A DNA stretch of 64,000 bases from UBA7916 sp036121365 (lineage in GTDB: Bacteria; Pseudomonadota; Gammaproteobacteria; Comchoanobacterales; Comchoanobacteraceae): the NCBI GenBank assembly GCA_036121365.1, contig JAZAFR010000023.1:4091-68090 (forward strand), read 5' to 3'. The notes beneath the pieces were generated by a model. That model had not been told where the DNA came from, searched no databases, and saw only the letters and a list, made by a program, of their open reading frames with translations. How positions within the stretch are numbered: the first letter of the stretch is position 1; each line of letters opens with the position of its first letter. The position numbers and the translations under genes are program-made. Below, in pieces: positions 35,003-44,772 of this stretch.

Positions 35003-37186
35003 ATGGTAGATAAAAAATCATCAGATAAAGGGAAGCGTCGTTCTTCTTCAGCGGAAAGAGAAGAGATTGTTTACAAAAAGTCTATAACGAGTCGAGAAGA
35101 CATTTATCATATACTCAGGGGTAGTAAAAAATACATAACAATAAAAGCATTGACGAATAAACTGAAGATTGGAGACGATTTAGAGTATGCGTTGCAGTGT
35201 AGAGTGAAAGCAATGCTCAGAGATGGGCAACTTTTGGAAGACAGACATAAACATTTGGGAGCAGTAAAAGGCAGCAAACTGGTCAAGGCAAAAGTTAGCA
35301 TGACCAAAAATAGGACTGTGCTTTTAGATGCGATAGATTCATTAGATCCAATATATTCTTTATTTTTGGCGCCAAAGCAAACACAGCAGCTTATGAGTGG
35401 AGATATCATTACTGTGCGTGCTTTTAAAGCGAAAAAGTTTAAAAAGACACCTGTGATTATAGTCAAAATCAATCAGCGTGCACACTCTAATATCGTCGGG
35501 AAAGTCAGAGAATATAAAGGACTAAAAAAAATAGAAACGCTGAATGGCTTATGTGCGGCAGATATTGTTGTTGCAGATGATGAATACAAAGCCAAACAAG
35601 AAGAATTTGTGGTTGCAAAAATAGTTCAGTATCCTACAGAAAGAACGCCACTGTATGTAGAAGTTGAGGATATTTTGGGGGATATGGAAGATCCAAGGCT
35701 AATCACAAAAGTCATGATCAGCATGTATAATTTGGACGGAGAGTTTTCCAGCGAGGCGATCGAAGAGGCCAATGCAATCGACGAAAAAGGTGTTTTTATT
35801 GAGCAGGGTAGGAAAGATTATAGAAAAAAGAACTTTTTCACAATTGATGGAGCTGATGCCCGGGACTTTGATGATGCAATTTGTGTTGAAAAAGAAGGAG
35901 CAGGCTGGAATGTTTTTGTTGCCATCAGTGATGTATCTCATTACATAAAGACTGGGAGTGCTTTGGATAAAGAGGCATATCAAAGGGCAACTTCTGTATA
36001 TCTGCCAAACAGTGTCCTCCCCATGCTACCATCAATACTGAGTGATGGCTTGTGCTCGCTCAATCCTAACGTAGATAGATTGGTCAAGTGCCTAAAAATA
36101 AATCTTTCAGAAAAAGGAGAGGTGTTATCGTATCGGTTCAGCAAGGCAGTGATATGCTCAAGAATGAGGCTGACCTATACAGAAGCCTATGCGATCATCA
36201 ATGACCAAGTGCAAGTTGAAAATTGGTTAACAATGGGACTACTAGAATCGTTAAAGGTGTATAAGATTTTGGAAAAAAAGCGTTATAAACGCGGGGCTCT
36301 CGAAATTGACTTGCCGTACGCCAGTCTGATATTTAATAAAAACAATAAGATAGAAAGTATTGTGAAAGAAAGACGCCTGGTAACACATAAAATTATTGAA
36401 GAGCTAATGCTGCTGGCCAATGAGATCACAGCTGGTCATCTACTCAAAACAAGGCAACCTGCCGTCTATAGAAATCATGCCAGTCCAGATATTGAAAAAA
36501 TCAATAAAGTAAGAAGCTTCCTTCGGGTCAACGCTTTAATTGGAGAGGTTCAGAATGCCAAACAGATAACGCCTAAAAAAATTCAGCAAGCCATTTACCA
36601 TTTGATGAAAAAAGAACATGGTGAAATTTACATACCAATCATATTATCGACATTGGCACAGGCCTGTTATGAAGATAATAATAAAGGGCATTTTGGGTTA
36701 GCGTATAAGCATTATACGCATTTTACATCGCCAATTAGACGCTACCCTGATTTAATCATTCACAGAAGTCTTGATAGGATAATTCAGGAAAGCCAAGATA
36801 CAAACTCAGACATACTGCAGAAAGGGCTGTCGATGAAAGAAGCAGCACTGCATGCATCAATCAAAGAAAGAAATGCAGATGAGGCGCAAAAAAAAGCAAT
36901 AATGTGGCTAAAATCATATTTTATGCAAGACAAGGTAGGAAAATGCTACGATGGAACTATCGCAGCAATTAAAAGCTTTGGCATGTTCATATGTATTGAC
37001 TGCTTTTGCATTGATGGCATGTGCCATATCAGTACTTTGGGTGCCTATTACGACTATAACGATGAAAATATGACATTGACTTCAGATGGCGGCGATATAT
37101 CTTATCATATGGGGCAAAAGGTAAAAGTCAGAGTTTCAAAAGTAGATGTTTTACAACAATCTATTGATCTTGAGATTCTAGGCTAA
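35003..37186 (+). CDS. rnr: Ribonuclease R (3'-5' exoribonuclease)
   Basis: Processive hydrolytic exonuclease that degrades structured RNA. 727 residues. N-terminal basic region and winged-helix part (1-90), cold-shock-type OB folds to about 240, the RNB catalytic domain with D-A-R-D-F-D-D-A near 285 (metal-binding aspartates), T-S-P-I-R-R-Y-P-D near 575, and a C-terminal S1 domain (G-T-I-A-A-I-K-S-F-G-M-F near 655). It lacks the long Lys-rich C-terminal extension of E. coli RNase R; the basic patch is at the N-terminus instead (K-G-K-R-R-S-S-S). Divergent from pepA over about 110 bases. Confidence 0.94.
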   Translation: MVDKKSSDKGKRRSSSAEREEIVYKKSITSREDIYHILRGSKKYITIKALTNKLKIGDDLEYALQCRVKAMLRDGQLLEDRHKHLGAVKGSKLVKAKVSMTKNRTVLLDAIDSLDPIYSLFLAPKQTQQLMSGDIITVRAFKAKKFKKTPVIIVKINQRAHSNIVGKVREYKGLKKIETLNGLCAADIVVADDEYKAKQEEFVVAKIVQYPTERTPLYVEVEDILGDMEDPRLITKVMISMYNLDGEFSSEAIEEANAIDEKGVFIEQGRKDYRKKNFFTIDGADARDFDDAICVEKEGAGWNVFVAISDVSHYIKTGSALDKEAYQRATSVYLPNSVLPMLPSILSDGLCSLNPNVDRLVKCLKINLSEKGEVLSYRFSKAVICSRMRLTYTEAYAIINDQVQVENWLTMGLLESLKVYKILEKKRYKRGALEIDLPYASLIFNKNNKIESIVKERRLVTHKIIEELMLLANEITAGHLLKTRQPAVYRNHASPDIEKINKVRSFLRVNALIGEVQNAKQITPKKIQQAIYHLMKKEHGEIYIPIILSTLAQACYEDNNKGHFGLAYKHYTHFTSPIRRYPDLIIHRSLDRIIQESQDTNSDILQKGLSMKEAALHASIKERNADEAQKKAIMWLKSYFMQDKVGKCYDGTIAAIKSFGMFICIDCFCIDGMCHISTLGAYYDYNDENMTLTSDGGDISYHMGQKVKVRVSKVDVLQQSIDLEILG

Positions 37187-37329
37187 AAAACACAATTAAG
37201 TGCGTGCGAAGAAATTAAATACATTATCTAATACGTATAAAAACAATGACTTATGAATAACACAAAATAATTTCTGCAAAGAATAATTTTACAGTCTATA
37301 CACTCCCCAGTGAAATTGAGGAGTAAAAA

Positions 37330-37950
37330 ATGTTAGATGAAGTTACTTTGATGGCAACATTAGTGGCGTTAACAAACCCAGTCGGAAGCGCAGCGATATT
37401 TGTATCAATGACACAAGGAGTGTCAGATAAAGATCTCATAGCACTGGCAAAAAAAACAACAATATCTGTATTTATAGTACTCTTGTTTTCAGGAATATGC
37501 GGACCTTCAATACTGGCTTTCTTGGGGATAAGTATGAACGCATTTACTTTTGGAGGTGGACTGATATTAATGAGTGTGGGGTTTTCTATGTTTCAAGGGG
37601 AAGCTGGTAAGTCTAACTATAATCCAAAAGAACATGCAGAATCTATTGGCAACTTAGCAGTATGTCCATTAACCATCCCATTAATTGCAGGTCCTGGCTC
37701 TATGGTTGCTGTAATTCATTTTGTACATAAAATGACATTTGGAGCGATGAATTTGACAAAATTAGTCGTTGTGCTTTTAGCAATTAGTTTGCTGTGTGGT
37801 GGTTGTCTATACGCAACGACAATGAATATGGTACATAAAATTATGAGGAGAAAGTCAGTCATTGGGGTAGTAACAAGAATATGCGGACTGATAATTATAG
37901 CAATAGCATCTGATATGATATTAACATCAGTAGCAGAAATTTTAAAATAG
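37330..37950 (+). CDS. MarC-family inner-membrane protein
   Basis: 206 residues with six predicted membrane helices. It matches the MarC/UPF0056 family: an N-terminal N-P-V-G-S-A-A-I-F, then F-G-G-G-L-I-L and the signature P-L-T-I-P-L-I-A-G-P-G-S near 115. The family's transport substrate is unknown despite its name (multiple antibiotic resistance). GAGGAG precedes the ATG. The next gene starts only 21 bases after this stop, behind a perfect AGGAGGG, so a housekeeping-type membrane gene is coupled to an accessory coiled-coil protein. Confidence 0.88.
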   Translation: MLDEVTLMATLVALTNPVGSAAIFVSMTQGVSDKDLIALAKKTTISVFIVLLFSGICGPSILAFLGISMNAFTFGGGLILMSVGFSMFQGEAGKSNYNPKEHAESIGNLAVCPLTIPLIAGPGSMVAVIHFVHKMTFGAMNLTKLVVVLLAISLLCGGCLYATTMNMVHKIMRRKSVIGVVTRICGLIIIAIASDMILTSVAEILK

Positions 37951-37971
37951 TGATGAAATAGGAGGGCAGAT

Positions 37972-40062
37972 ATGAGTGTTGAGATTGAGGATAAGCTAAA
38001 TAAAGAGATTGATGAATATCTAGCCTACTGGAAAAAAAGCGTCGATGAAGTATGTGCTGTATACAGAAGAGAGGATAGATCTAATGATCTGAATACTGTA
38101 ATAGATTATATAGAGAGTACGCTAAAACTATATTCTGAAGAAAGTGATCAAGCGGTTAAAAAACTGACAGTAGACACCTATAGGTTCTCTAGTAAAATGA
38201 TGAAATCCAATGATCCTGGGGAGAGATCAAAGGAGAAAATATTCCTGGACAGTGCCTTTCAAGAGGATGACCAGAAAAAAGCAGCTAAATTATTAAGAAT
38301 ACTTTATATGATCGAATATGAGATGCCGGTCATACATTATTCTTTGATGATTAAGAAGTGGATGCAAGAGGAAGAAATAACAATCGAGTCATACTTTCAG
38401 AGTAGAAAAGATATGGGAGTACAGCTAGATGATTTGACAAAAAAATATAAGAAGTCACGAACTACACGACAAGAGACTGAAAATCTGTTTTCTGTATACT
38501 GGATGCATGAAAAGGACAGAGTAGTGCGTCAAAGCTTTGAAGGTATTAAAGAAAAATTTCTGGAAACAGCAGCCACAATGAGAGGTTGTTTTGAAAAAGA
38601 AAGAGAGATTGATAGAGAAGTAATAACAGTAAAAAACCAAATATTAACAACTTTAGAGAATATGCAAGTAGAATTTAATACCCTATTGACAGAACAAGAC
38701 CAAATGCTTCAGATCGGAACTGAAGGAGGAAGAGCAGCAGACCAGGAGAAGGAAAAATCAGGAATGCTATATCAATTAGGTGATGCCATGTTAGAAATGA
38801 TGTCACCAGCAAAAACCGGTGAGCATGGCAAGCCGACAAAATCTGAGATAAGAAGATTTCAGAAAAGTGGCCAGCAGTATACACAAACAAAATCATACAT
38901 GAGTAAAGTTATGGGGCAGGTATTCTCTAATTTAGTAAAAATGGACCATACAATGAAAAAATTCATAGAAAGAGAAAATCATCGAAGTGTATCAAATGAA
39001 AAGATGGAGGTATGGAAAAGACTTGTTGCTACTGAAATGGAAAGGATAATGCAGGAAGAGCCAGCGAAACAGAGATTAATGACATGGTACACAGTTAGCA
39101 TGAAAAACGAAACAAAAAATACAGTAACAGGAAGAAGTGGATTACAAAAATCGTTACAAAGGTTTATTACGGCAAAATCTTCATCATTCACTGATGGAGT
39201 ATGGCATACACTGGATGATGAAAAGCCAATTGAAGACATGCCATTTGAGTGTTTAACTCCGGAAAAAATAGCAAACTACCACGCCGTTTGGAAAGACTAT
39301 AAGGATGCCACAAAAGGAATGAGAAGAAGTTTTAAAATAGTCAATAGAGTGTTGCTATTCATTGCAATTCTTGGAATAAGTTATATTGCTGCTCTGGGTG
39401 TTGCTAGAATACTTCCAGCAGCCATACTAACAAAAGTAGCAGGATTGATAAATTTTGGAGTGGGAGGAACAGTGATCCCTGCTAGTATGGCAATTGCCAT
39501 CCCCATAGCAGTAATAGCAACAATGATAATGGTGGTGATGCACATACGAAATGCAAAGGCAATCAAAGCACATTTTGAAGAATGTATGAAAAACTTTAAA
39601 AACCCATACGCTCAAGAAGAGGATGAGGTAAGGCAAAACTCATATGTGGTATGGATGAAAAAAGGTTTAATAAATTTCTGTTCATTGGTGAGATGTAGAA
39701 AACAAACATCAATCAGTGAAGAGGACGGTCTAGGCGAAGGTCTTGAAGAGGGTATAGAAGAAAATTCAGCTCCACGTGTAGTCATCACCGTCCAGCCGGA
39801 GCAATATAGTCAGCAAGGTAGATTCTTCGATGCACGGGTAAATAGAGATAATCAAATGGGAGGGAGTGTGATCGAACAAATCACAAGATCCAGAAGGGGT
39901 AGTGCAATTATGAGTGCAGACGAAGAATATTTATGTAGAAGAGATGTTGCTGATAATGGAGAGTTTGTTATTGAGGGTTCAGAGGAAGAGGAAATGGTAG
40001 AAATTCCTTTATATGAAAATGATAGAGATGAAATCAGTATAAATAGTATGACCAGAAGATAA
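37972..40062 (+). CDS. Coiled-coil protein with paired membrane helices (putative effector)
   Basis: 696 residues, no recognised family. Residues 1-450 are highly charged helices with heptad patterns (K/E/R/M-rich). Two hydrophobic helices at about 455-480 and 485-525 (I-A-I-L-G-I-S-Y-I-A-A-L-G-V-A and P-A-S-M-A-I-A-I-P-I-A-V-I) form a hairpin. The last 170 residues are polar and end acidic (E-G-S-E-E-E-E-M-V-E-I-P-L). A long coiled coil plus membrane hairpin near the C-terminus resembles inclusion- or vacuole-membrane effectors of intracellular bacteria in architecture. AGGAGGG lies immediately before the ATG. Probably co-transcribed with marC. Confidence 0.75.
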   Translation: MSVEIEDKLNKEIDEYLAYWKKSVDEVCAVYRREDRSNDLNTVIDYIESTLKLYSEESDQAVKKLTVDTYRFSSKMMKSNDPGERSKEKIFLDSAFQEDDQKKAAKLLRILYMIEYEMPVIHYSLMIKKWMQEEEITIESYFQSRKDMGVQLDDLTKKYKKSRTTRQETENLFSVYWMHEKDRVVRQSFEGIKEKFLETAATMRGCFEKEREIDREVITVKNQILTTLENMQVEFNTLLTEQDQMLQIGTEGGRAADQEKEKSGMLYQLGDAMLEMMSPAKTGEHGKPTKSEIRRFQKSGQQYTQTKSYMSKVMGQVFSNLVKMDHTMKKFIERENHRSVSNEKMEVWKRLVATEMERIMQEEPAKQRLMTWYTVSMKNETKNTVTGRSGLQKSLQRFITAKSSSFTDGVWHTLDDEKPIEDMPFECLTPEKIANYHAVWKDYKDATKGMRRSFKIVNRVLLFIAILGISYIAALGVARILPAAILTKVAGLINFGVGGTVIPASMAIAIPIAVIATMIMVVMHIRNAKAIKAHFEECMKNFKNPYAQEEDEVRQNSYVVWMKKGLINFCSLVRCRKQTSISEEDGLGEGLEEGIEENSAPRVVITVQPEQYSQQGRFFDARVNRDNQMGGSVIEQITRSRRGSAIMSADEEYLCRRDVADNGEFVIEGSEEEEMVEIPLYENDRDEISINSMTRR

Positions 40063-40255
40063 AAATTTTATGAGTAATAGCAAACAGTCTAACTGTGATT
40101 ATGTTGATAAAAAATAGTGATGGCATTAATGACGGCAAAAATTTTTAAAAGATATTATTAATGGCTTTTTATTTATCAGTATGGATCTTGGGTAGTAATG
40201 TTTAAAGACTCGAAGAAAATATCGATCTGACCAAAAAAATAATTAAGAGAAAAGG

Positions 40256-41980
40256 TTAATTTGTTTTTTCTAGCCCTGCAGAAAGAATAAAAATCATGCC
40301 TTCTATATATTGATTTTGCTGCGTTCTGAGCTGTATGTTTTCTGAATGAAAAATATCAAAATCGTGTGATTTAGAAAGCTGCTTAATGGTGTTTGGATTG
40401 TGCGAAAAACGTGCTGACTGATTCAATACATAACATTCGTCTCGGGTGGTTTCAATGGTGAAAATCCAATGACCTTGAGGTTTAAGATAAGTTCTAACCA
40501 GAGAAAAAACTGGATTAAGATCACCAAAGTATGGGAGTGTATCTGCAGTCAAAACAAGATCAGTTTTATTCAAATACTCAGAAATTGGAATAAGAATGTC
40601 TTGGCAAATAAGGCGATCATAAATAGATTTTTTATTGGCTTGCTCAATCATATTAGGAGAAAGGTCAACACCAGTAAGATGACTTTTAAAGGGAGCAATG
40701 GCAACAGCAGCCAATCCAGTACCACAGCCTAGGTCAAGACAACTTAGACTATTGGGAGAAAAATTGAGGAGGGCAGGTAAGATTGAGTTTAGGCGTTTAG
40801 GGACTTGGTAATCCAATACATCAACGAGATGATTGTCATAATGAAAGGCATAGTTGTTAAAAAGGTCAATCACATATTCAGCTGGAACTGTGGATACTTC
40901 TCGTTTTTTTTCAAGCGCACTAAGGATATACTGAACTGAAGGGGTGGGTTTGATTGACTGTGCGCGCTGATAGTAGTCGCACGCCGATTCAATATGGCCT
41001 TTTTGAAGAAAGGCGGCACCAAGATTAATCAAAGACTCATAGTGTGTGGGATCTTTTTTAATGACATGGAACAAATAGTCTGTGCAATCGTCGTAGCGAC
41101 CAAGATATAAATAGCATACGCCAATATTATAGTAGGTGTCTAGATCTTTATTGGATTTTAGGTGAGTCATCCAGTGTGAGAGCGCTTTTTGATACTCTTT
41201 TTTGTGTAGATAGCAGCAGGCAAGATTATGATGAATGTCTGTAATTTCTGAGGAAATTGACAATGCTTTTTTGAGGAATTCAATGCCATCATCAATATTA
41301 TCTTGTTCAAGATGAATGAGGCCAATTTTATTCAGGCATTCTGGATGCGTAGGGTTAATATCTAAGATTTTATCATATAAATTAAGAGCGTTAATGTGTG
41401 CTTTCTCAATATGGTAAATTTGAGCCAACTGAAACATTGCAGGAACAAAATCTGGGTCAGTGTTCAACGCACGTTGGAGGTGTTTTTTTGCTTTATGTCG
41501 GTTGGATGGCAGCAAGAAAATCCCCATATTATAGTTGGCATCTAAGTGCTCAGGATTAATCTCAAGTGCTGTATTGAGATGAGATAGTGCTTTTTCAGGG
41601 TTAGATTTAAAGTAAATTAGTGCCAAGTTGTTATGCGCAGAAATTAGAGTAGGATTGATGTCAATGGCTTTTTCAAAAGTCTTGATTGCTTGCTCTGTAT
41701 TGCCTTGGCGGCGTTGGGCATTAGCAAGGCTGGAAGTATAAATAGGGTGATTTGGATGGATGTCCAAAGCGTTTTCAAAATACACAATGGCTTTTTCAAG
41801 ATTATCTATTTGTGCGAATGTAATGCCAATTAAATGTAAAATCATGGCATGTTTAGGATGATCTAGTAGAATCATCTGATACAAAGTCAGAGCTTTATCT
41901 ACTTGATGGGTTTTTTGATAATCTAAAGCTTGCTGTAGGCGTTTTTCATTTTTAGTATCTAGCTTGGCCTCTGATAGCAT
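40256..41980 (-). CDS. TPR-repeat SAM-dependent methyltransferase fusion
   Basis: The ATG at 41980 has GAAGG just upstream and is preferred over a TTG two codons earlier. 574 residues. Residues about 10-350 are nine to ten tetratricopeptide repeats (alternating A-L-x-x-x-P-x-x and Y-N-x-G/L patterns). The C-terminal 200 residues are a Rossmann methyltransferase: C-L-D-L-G-C-G-T-G near 415, T-G-V-D-L-S-P-N-M, then L-V-L-T-A-D-T-L-P-Y-F-G. Related fusions are found in several proteobacteria; substrates are unknown, possibly a protein bound by the repeats. It stands alone between convergent and co-directional neighbours and shows no damage. Confidence 0.85.
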   Translation of the reverse strand: MLSEAKLDTKNEKRLQQALDYQKTHQVDKALTLYQMILLDHPKHAMILHLIGITFAQIDNLEKAIVYFENALDIHPNHPIYTSSLANAQRRQGNTEQAIKTFEKAIDINPTLISAHNNLALIYFKSNPEKALSHLNTALEINPEHLDANYNMGIFLLPSNRHKAKKHLQRALNTDPDFVPAMFQLAQIYHIEKAHINALNLYDKILDINPTHPECLNKIGLIHLEQDNIDDGIEFLKKALSISSEITDIHHNLACCYLHKKEYQKALSHWMTHLKSNKDLDTYYNIGVCYLYLGRYDDCTDYLFHVIKKDPTHYESLINLGAAFLQKGHIESACDYYQRAQSIKPTPSVQYILSALEKKREVSTVPAEYVIDLFNNYAFHYDNHLVDVLDYQVPKRLNSILPALLNFSPNSLSCLDLGCGTGLAAVAIAPFKSHLTGVDLSPNMIEQANKKSIYDRLICQDILIPISEYLNKTDLVLTADTLPYFGDLNPVFSLVRTYLKPQGHWIFTIETTRDECYVLNQSARFSHNPNTIKQLSKSHDFDIFHSENIQLRTQQNQYIEGMIFILSAGLEKTN

Positions 41981-42045
41981 ATACAACCTTCAAAATAAGT
42001 ACATATTACTTCATGCCGAACTAAAAAGCCAGTCAAAATTAATTT

Positions 42046-43005
42046 CTACGCTAGGTGCTGAGAGAGTGCAAAGACAGCGCTGCTATAGTGTATGCTATTG
42101 TTGTAGCGCATGATACTGCGAAAATTTGGAAAGACTCGGTAGAGAGTGGTCTGATCGTCAGCAGTCTGCAATTTGATTATCCAGCTATGTTTTACAGGTC
42201 GAAGGTTGAACGTCTTCTCAACTTCAGGTGTCGCAGGAAAGAGACGCTGAGACCCCATAAGTTTAAGAATTTCCTGTTGTTTTTTGGCATTCAAAGTTAG
42301 TTTTTTCATAACAGGTTGATTGGGTTGCCATTTGCCATTTTTTTTCAGATAATTAAAAACACTGGCAATCGCATCATGGTGGTTATCATAGATATCGAGA
42401 CTACCCTTTGCGCCGTGATGTCTTCCATAGAGCTTGATATTACTTGGCATAAATTGTGGTATGCCAACAGCACCCGCATAAGAGCTTTTAATAGAACCCA
42501 AATCCAGTTGATTGTGATAAGCATAGTCAAGCAGTGAAATGGTCTCATCATAGAAAAATTGGCTTCTAGGCGTGTAGTATAAAGCGAGTGTGGTTAATGC
42601 TTCTAGAGCATGGAAATTGCCTTTATTGGTGCCATAGCTGGTCTCAATGCCAATAATCGCCGCAACAACAGAAGAGGGTATCTTGTATTGTGATTCATAG
42701 AGATCAAAAGTGTTTTTGTATTGAGAGATGAACTGTTTTCCGTTGTTTATTCGTTTTTTGCTGAGCATCATTTTTTTATATGTCATCCAAGGTTTTGCTT
42801 CAAACGGTTTTTGCATGAGGTTTAGGCATGATTCATTCATGGACAAAGATTCAAATTGAGAGGCCAGCCAGTCTTTTGGGATAGCGTGCTTTTGGTGTGC
42901 ATGTGCAATCATTTGTTTTACCATTCGATTGTTTCTTGGTTCTAGGCTAACAGCAGCCATACAGATACCAGCGGTGAACATAAAGGCTAAAATTAATCGT
43001 TTCAT
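42046..43005 (-). CDS. mltB: Membrane-bound lytic murein transglycosylase B
   Basis: Cleaves the glycan strands of peptidoglycan, leaving 1,6-anhydro-muramic acid ends. 319 residues with an N-terminal signal peptide; the only early cysteine (position 15) is in a poor lipobox, so it may be soluble periplasmic rather than a lipoprotein. The catalytic glutamate is E121 in G-I-E-T-S-Y-G, followed by S-Y-A-G-A-V-G-I-P-Q-F-M-P-S and H-D-A-I-A-S-V-F-N-Y-L, the MltB signature. It closes the rsfS-rlmH-mrdA-rodA-mltB series, the same order as in Pseudomonas, although rlpA and dacA do not follow here. Confidence 0.92.
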   Translation of the reverse strand: MKRLILAFMFTAGICMAAVSLEPRNNRMVKQMIAHAHQKHAIPKDWLASQFESLSMNESCLNLMQKPFEAKPWMTYKKMMLSKKRINNGKQFISQYKNTFDLYESQYKIPSSVVAAIIGIETSYGTNKGNFHALEALTTLALYYTPRSQFFYDETISLLDYAYHNQLDLGSIKSSYAGAVGIPQFMPSNIKLYGRHHGAKGSLDIYDNHHDAIASVFNYLKKNGKWQPNQPVMKKLTLNAKKQQEILKLMGSQRLFPATPEVEKTFNLRPVKHSWIIKLQTADDQTTLYRVFPNFRSIMRYNNSIHYSSAVFALSQHLA

Positions 43006-43323
43006 TTAATCCATTCATTTATAGTCTCATTACAAATTAGCATTGTGAGAAAATAATGGCAATATAGATGATTTCGACTTTGAAAATGGTGTTGAAAATA
43101 TGGAAATAAATGTTTGAAGGAAAAAGTAAACATTTAAAATGTAGATGGCATTACATACAACTAATGGACTATAGCATTAGGAAGAAATAGCGCATGAATA
43201 TTGGGTGTCACATATTAATAAAAGCTTAAAAAATATGTGAGTAGAAGAAAGATTTTTAAGATGAAGTTGAAGTGTATTTTTTGGATAATTAAAGAATAAA
43301 GAATAAGTTTTAGGATAATATGG
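43006..43323. other. Empty AT-rich spacer between rodA and mltB
   Basis: 318 bases. I find no ORF, RNA or repeat of note. These genes are usually packed closely, so the spacer may be decayed sequence. Confidence 0.4.
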
Positions 43324-44451
43324 CTACGAATCAAAAAGCCTATTTTGAGCCTTACACGAATTAATAATACCAAAACCGAGAAAGGTAATCAGCATCGTGG
43401 TGCCACCATAGCTGATCATCGGGAGGGGAATGCCCACCACAGGTATAATACCAGAAACCATTGCGATATTGATGAAGGTACAAATGCCAAAAGCAAAAGC
43501 AATTCCAGAGCTGGCCAGGCGAGTAAAGTGATTTTGAGCTTGAGTGCTGTAACCGAAGCATTTTATTAATATCCAAAAAAAGAGTCCCAAAAGAACAAGG
43601 CAGCCAACAAAACCAAATTCTTCAGCCAAGAGTGCAAAGATGAAATCAGTATTATGCTCAGGCAAAAACTGCAAATGTGATTGAGTTCCTTGAAACCACC
43701 CTTTGCCAAAAATGCCGCCAGATCCTATGGCAATCTTTGACTGTAAAATATGATAGCCACTCCCAGCAATATCTCGTTTCGGCATAAGGAGTGTTAAAAT
43801 TCTACGTTTCTGGTAATCATGCAGCAACGTCCAACTAATCGGTGAGCCAATCACAAATGCAAAAAAACCGTAACGCAAAAACTTCAATGGCAATCCTGCC
43901 ATGATTAAAGTGAAAAGACCAATCCCAAAAATAATGCTGGCAGTGCCAAGGTCAGGTTGTTTAAAAACAAGAAGAAAAGGTAGGAAGATCAGAAGAATGT
44001 TTTCGAAAAGTGCCTGGTTTGAAAGTGGCAATTCTTGGTTTTGGATGCGGCTCGCCAGCGTCAATGGAAGAACTATCTTCATAATTTCTGAAGGTTCAAA
44101 ACGAATGAATTTTAAATCAAGCCAACGTTGAGCCCCTTTACCTGTGTGGCCAAATAATAAAACCAGTACCAGTAGTAATATAGTGAATATATACAGTAAT
44201 ACCGCAAGTTTCTGCAGTTGCTCACAACTGGTTCTTTGAACCACAATAAGAATGCCCAATGCCAAAAATACATGTATGGACTGCTTTATGACCATATAGT
44301 AGTTGCCTTCGCAGGCGCTGAGTAGTAATAAAAGTCCCATAGAAACGTATATAAATAGAAGGAAATTTAAACTCACAGTTTCAGAGCTGGCTTGTTTGGA
44401 TGAGAGCATACGAAAGGTAGTAAAAAAACAATAATAACAAAAATTAGACAT
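43324..44451 (-). CDS. rodA: Peptidoglycan glycosyltransferase RodA (SEDS family)
   Basis: Polymerises lipid II into glycan strands in the elongasome with PBP2. The start at 44451 follows GGAAAAG; a TTG 17 codons upstream is unlikely. About 375 residues with ten membrane helices. Conserved SEDS motifs are present: Q-P-D-L-G-T-A-S near the middle (catalytic aspartate), S-H-L-Q-F-L-P-E-H-N-T-D-F-I-F-A and P-M-I-S-Y-G-G-T-T near the end. It lies downstream of mrdA, but about 320 bases separate the two, whereas they normally touch. Confidence 0.92.
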   Translation of the reverse strand: MSNFCYYCFFTTFRMLSSKQASSETVSLNFLLFIYVSMGLLLLLSACEGNYYMVIKQSIHVFLALGILIVVQRTSCEQLQKLAVLLYIFTILLLVLVLLFGHTGKGAQRWLDLKFIRFEPSEIMKIVLPLTLASRIQNQELPLSNQALFENILLIFLPFLLVFKQPDLGTASIIFGIGLFTLIMAGLPLKFLRYGFFAFVIGSPISWTLLHDYQKRRILTLLMPKRDIAGSGYHILQSKIAIGSGGIFGKGWFQGTQSHLQFLPEHNTDFIFALLAEEFGFVGCLVLLGLFFWILIKCFGYSTQAQNHFTRLASSGIAFAFGICTFINIAMVSGIIPVVGIPLPMISYGGTTMLITFLGFGIINSCKAQNRLFDS

Positions 44452-44772
44452 CTTTTCCAGTAGAATAGGATGGACTTTAATTGAGAAGGTGTAAATTACC
44501 AATGGCGATTAAATAGAGTACAGTGCTTCCGTAGGGCATCAATTAGTCTCTGAAAAATAACGAGTGTTTGTAGCTCGGTACAATTACAATAGAGGTGTTA
44601 GCATGAGCATTGATGCAATCGACCATGAGGTTTAATGAAATGTTAAAAAGCTAAATTGCTTGAGTGATTGCGTATGTAATAATTTAGGGATCAATAAAGA
44701 TAAGTTAGAAGGGAAAATATAAGGTTTAATTCAAATGGGCAACAGGAAACACAGGACGAGTGAAATAGATAG
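44452..44772. other. Unusually long spacer between mrdA and rodA
   Basis: About 320 bases with no gene visible. In most relatives mrdA and rodA are adjacent or overlapping, so RodA may have its own promoter here. No consensus promoter was identified. Confidence 0.35.
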
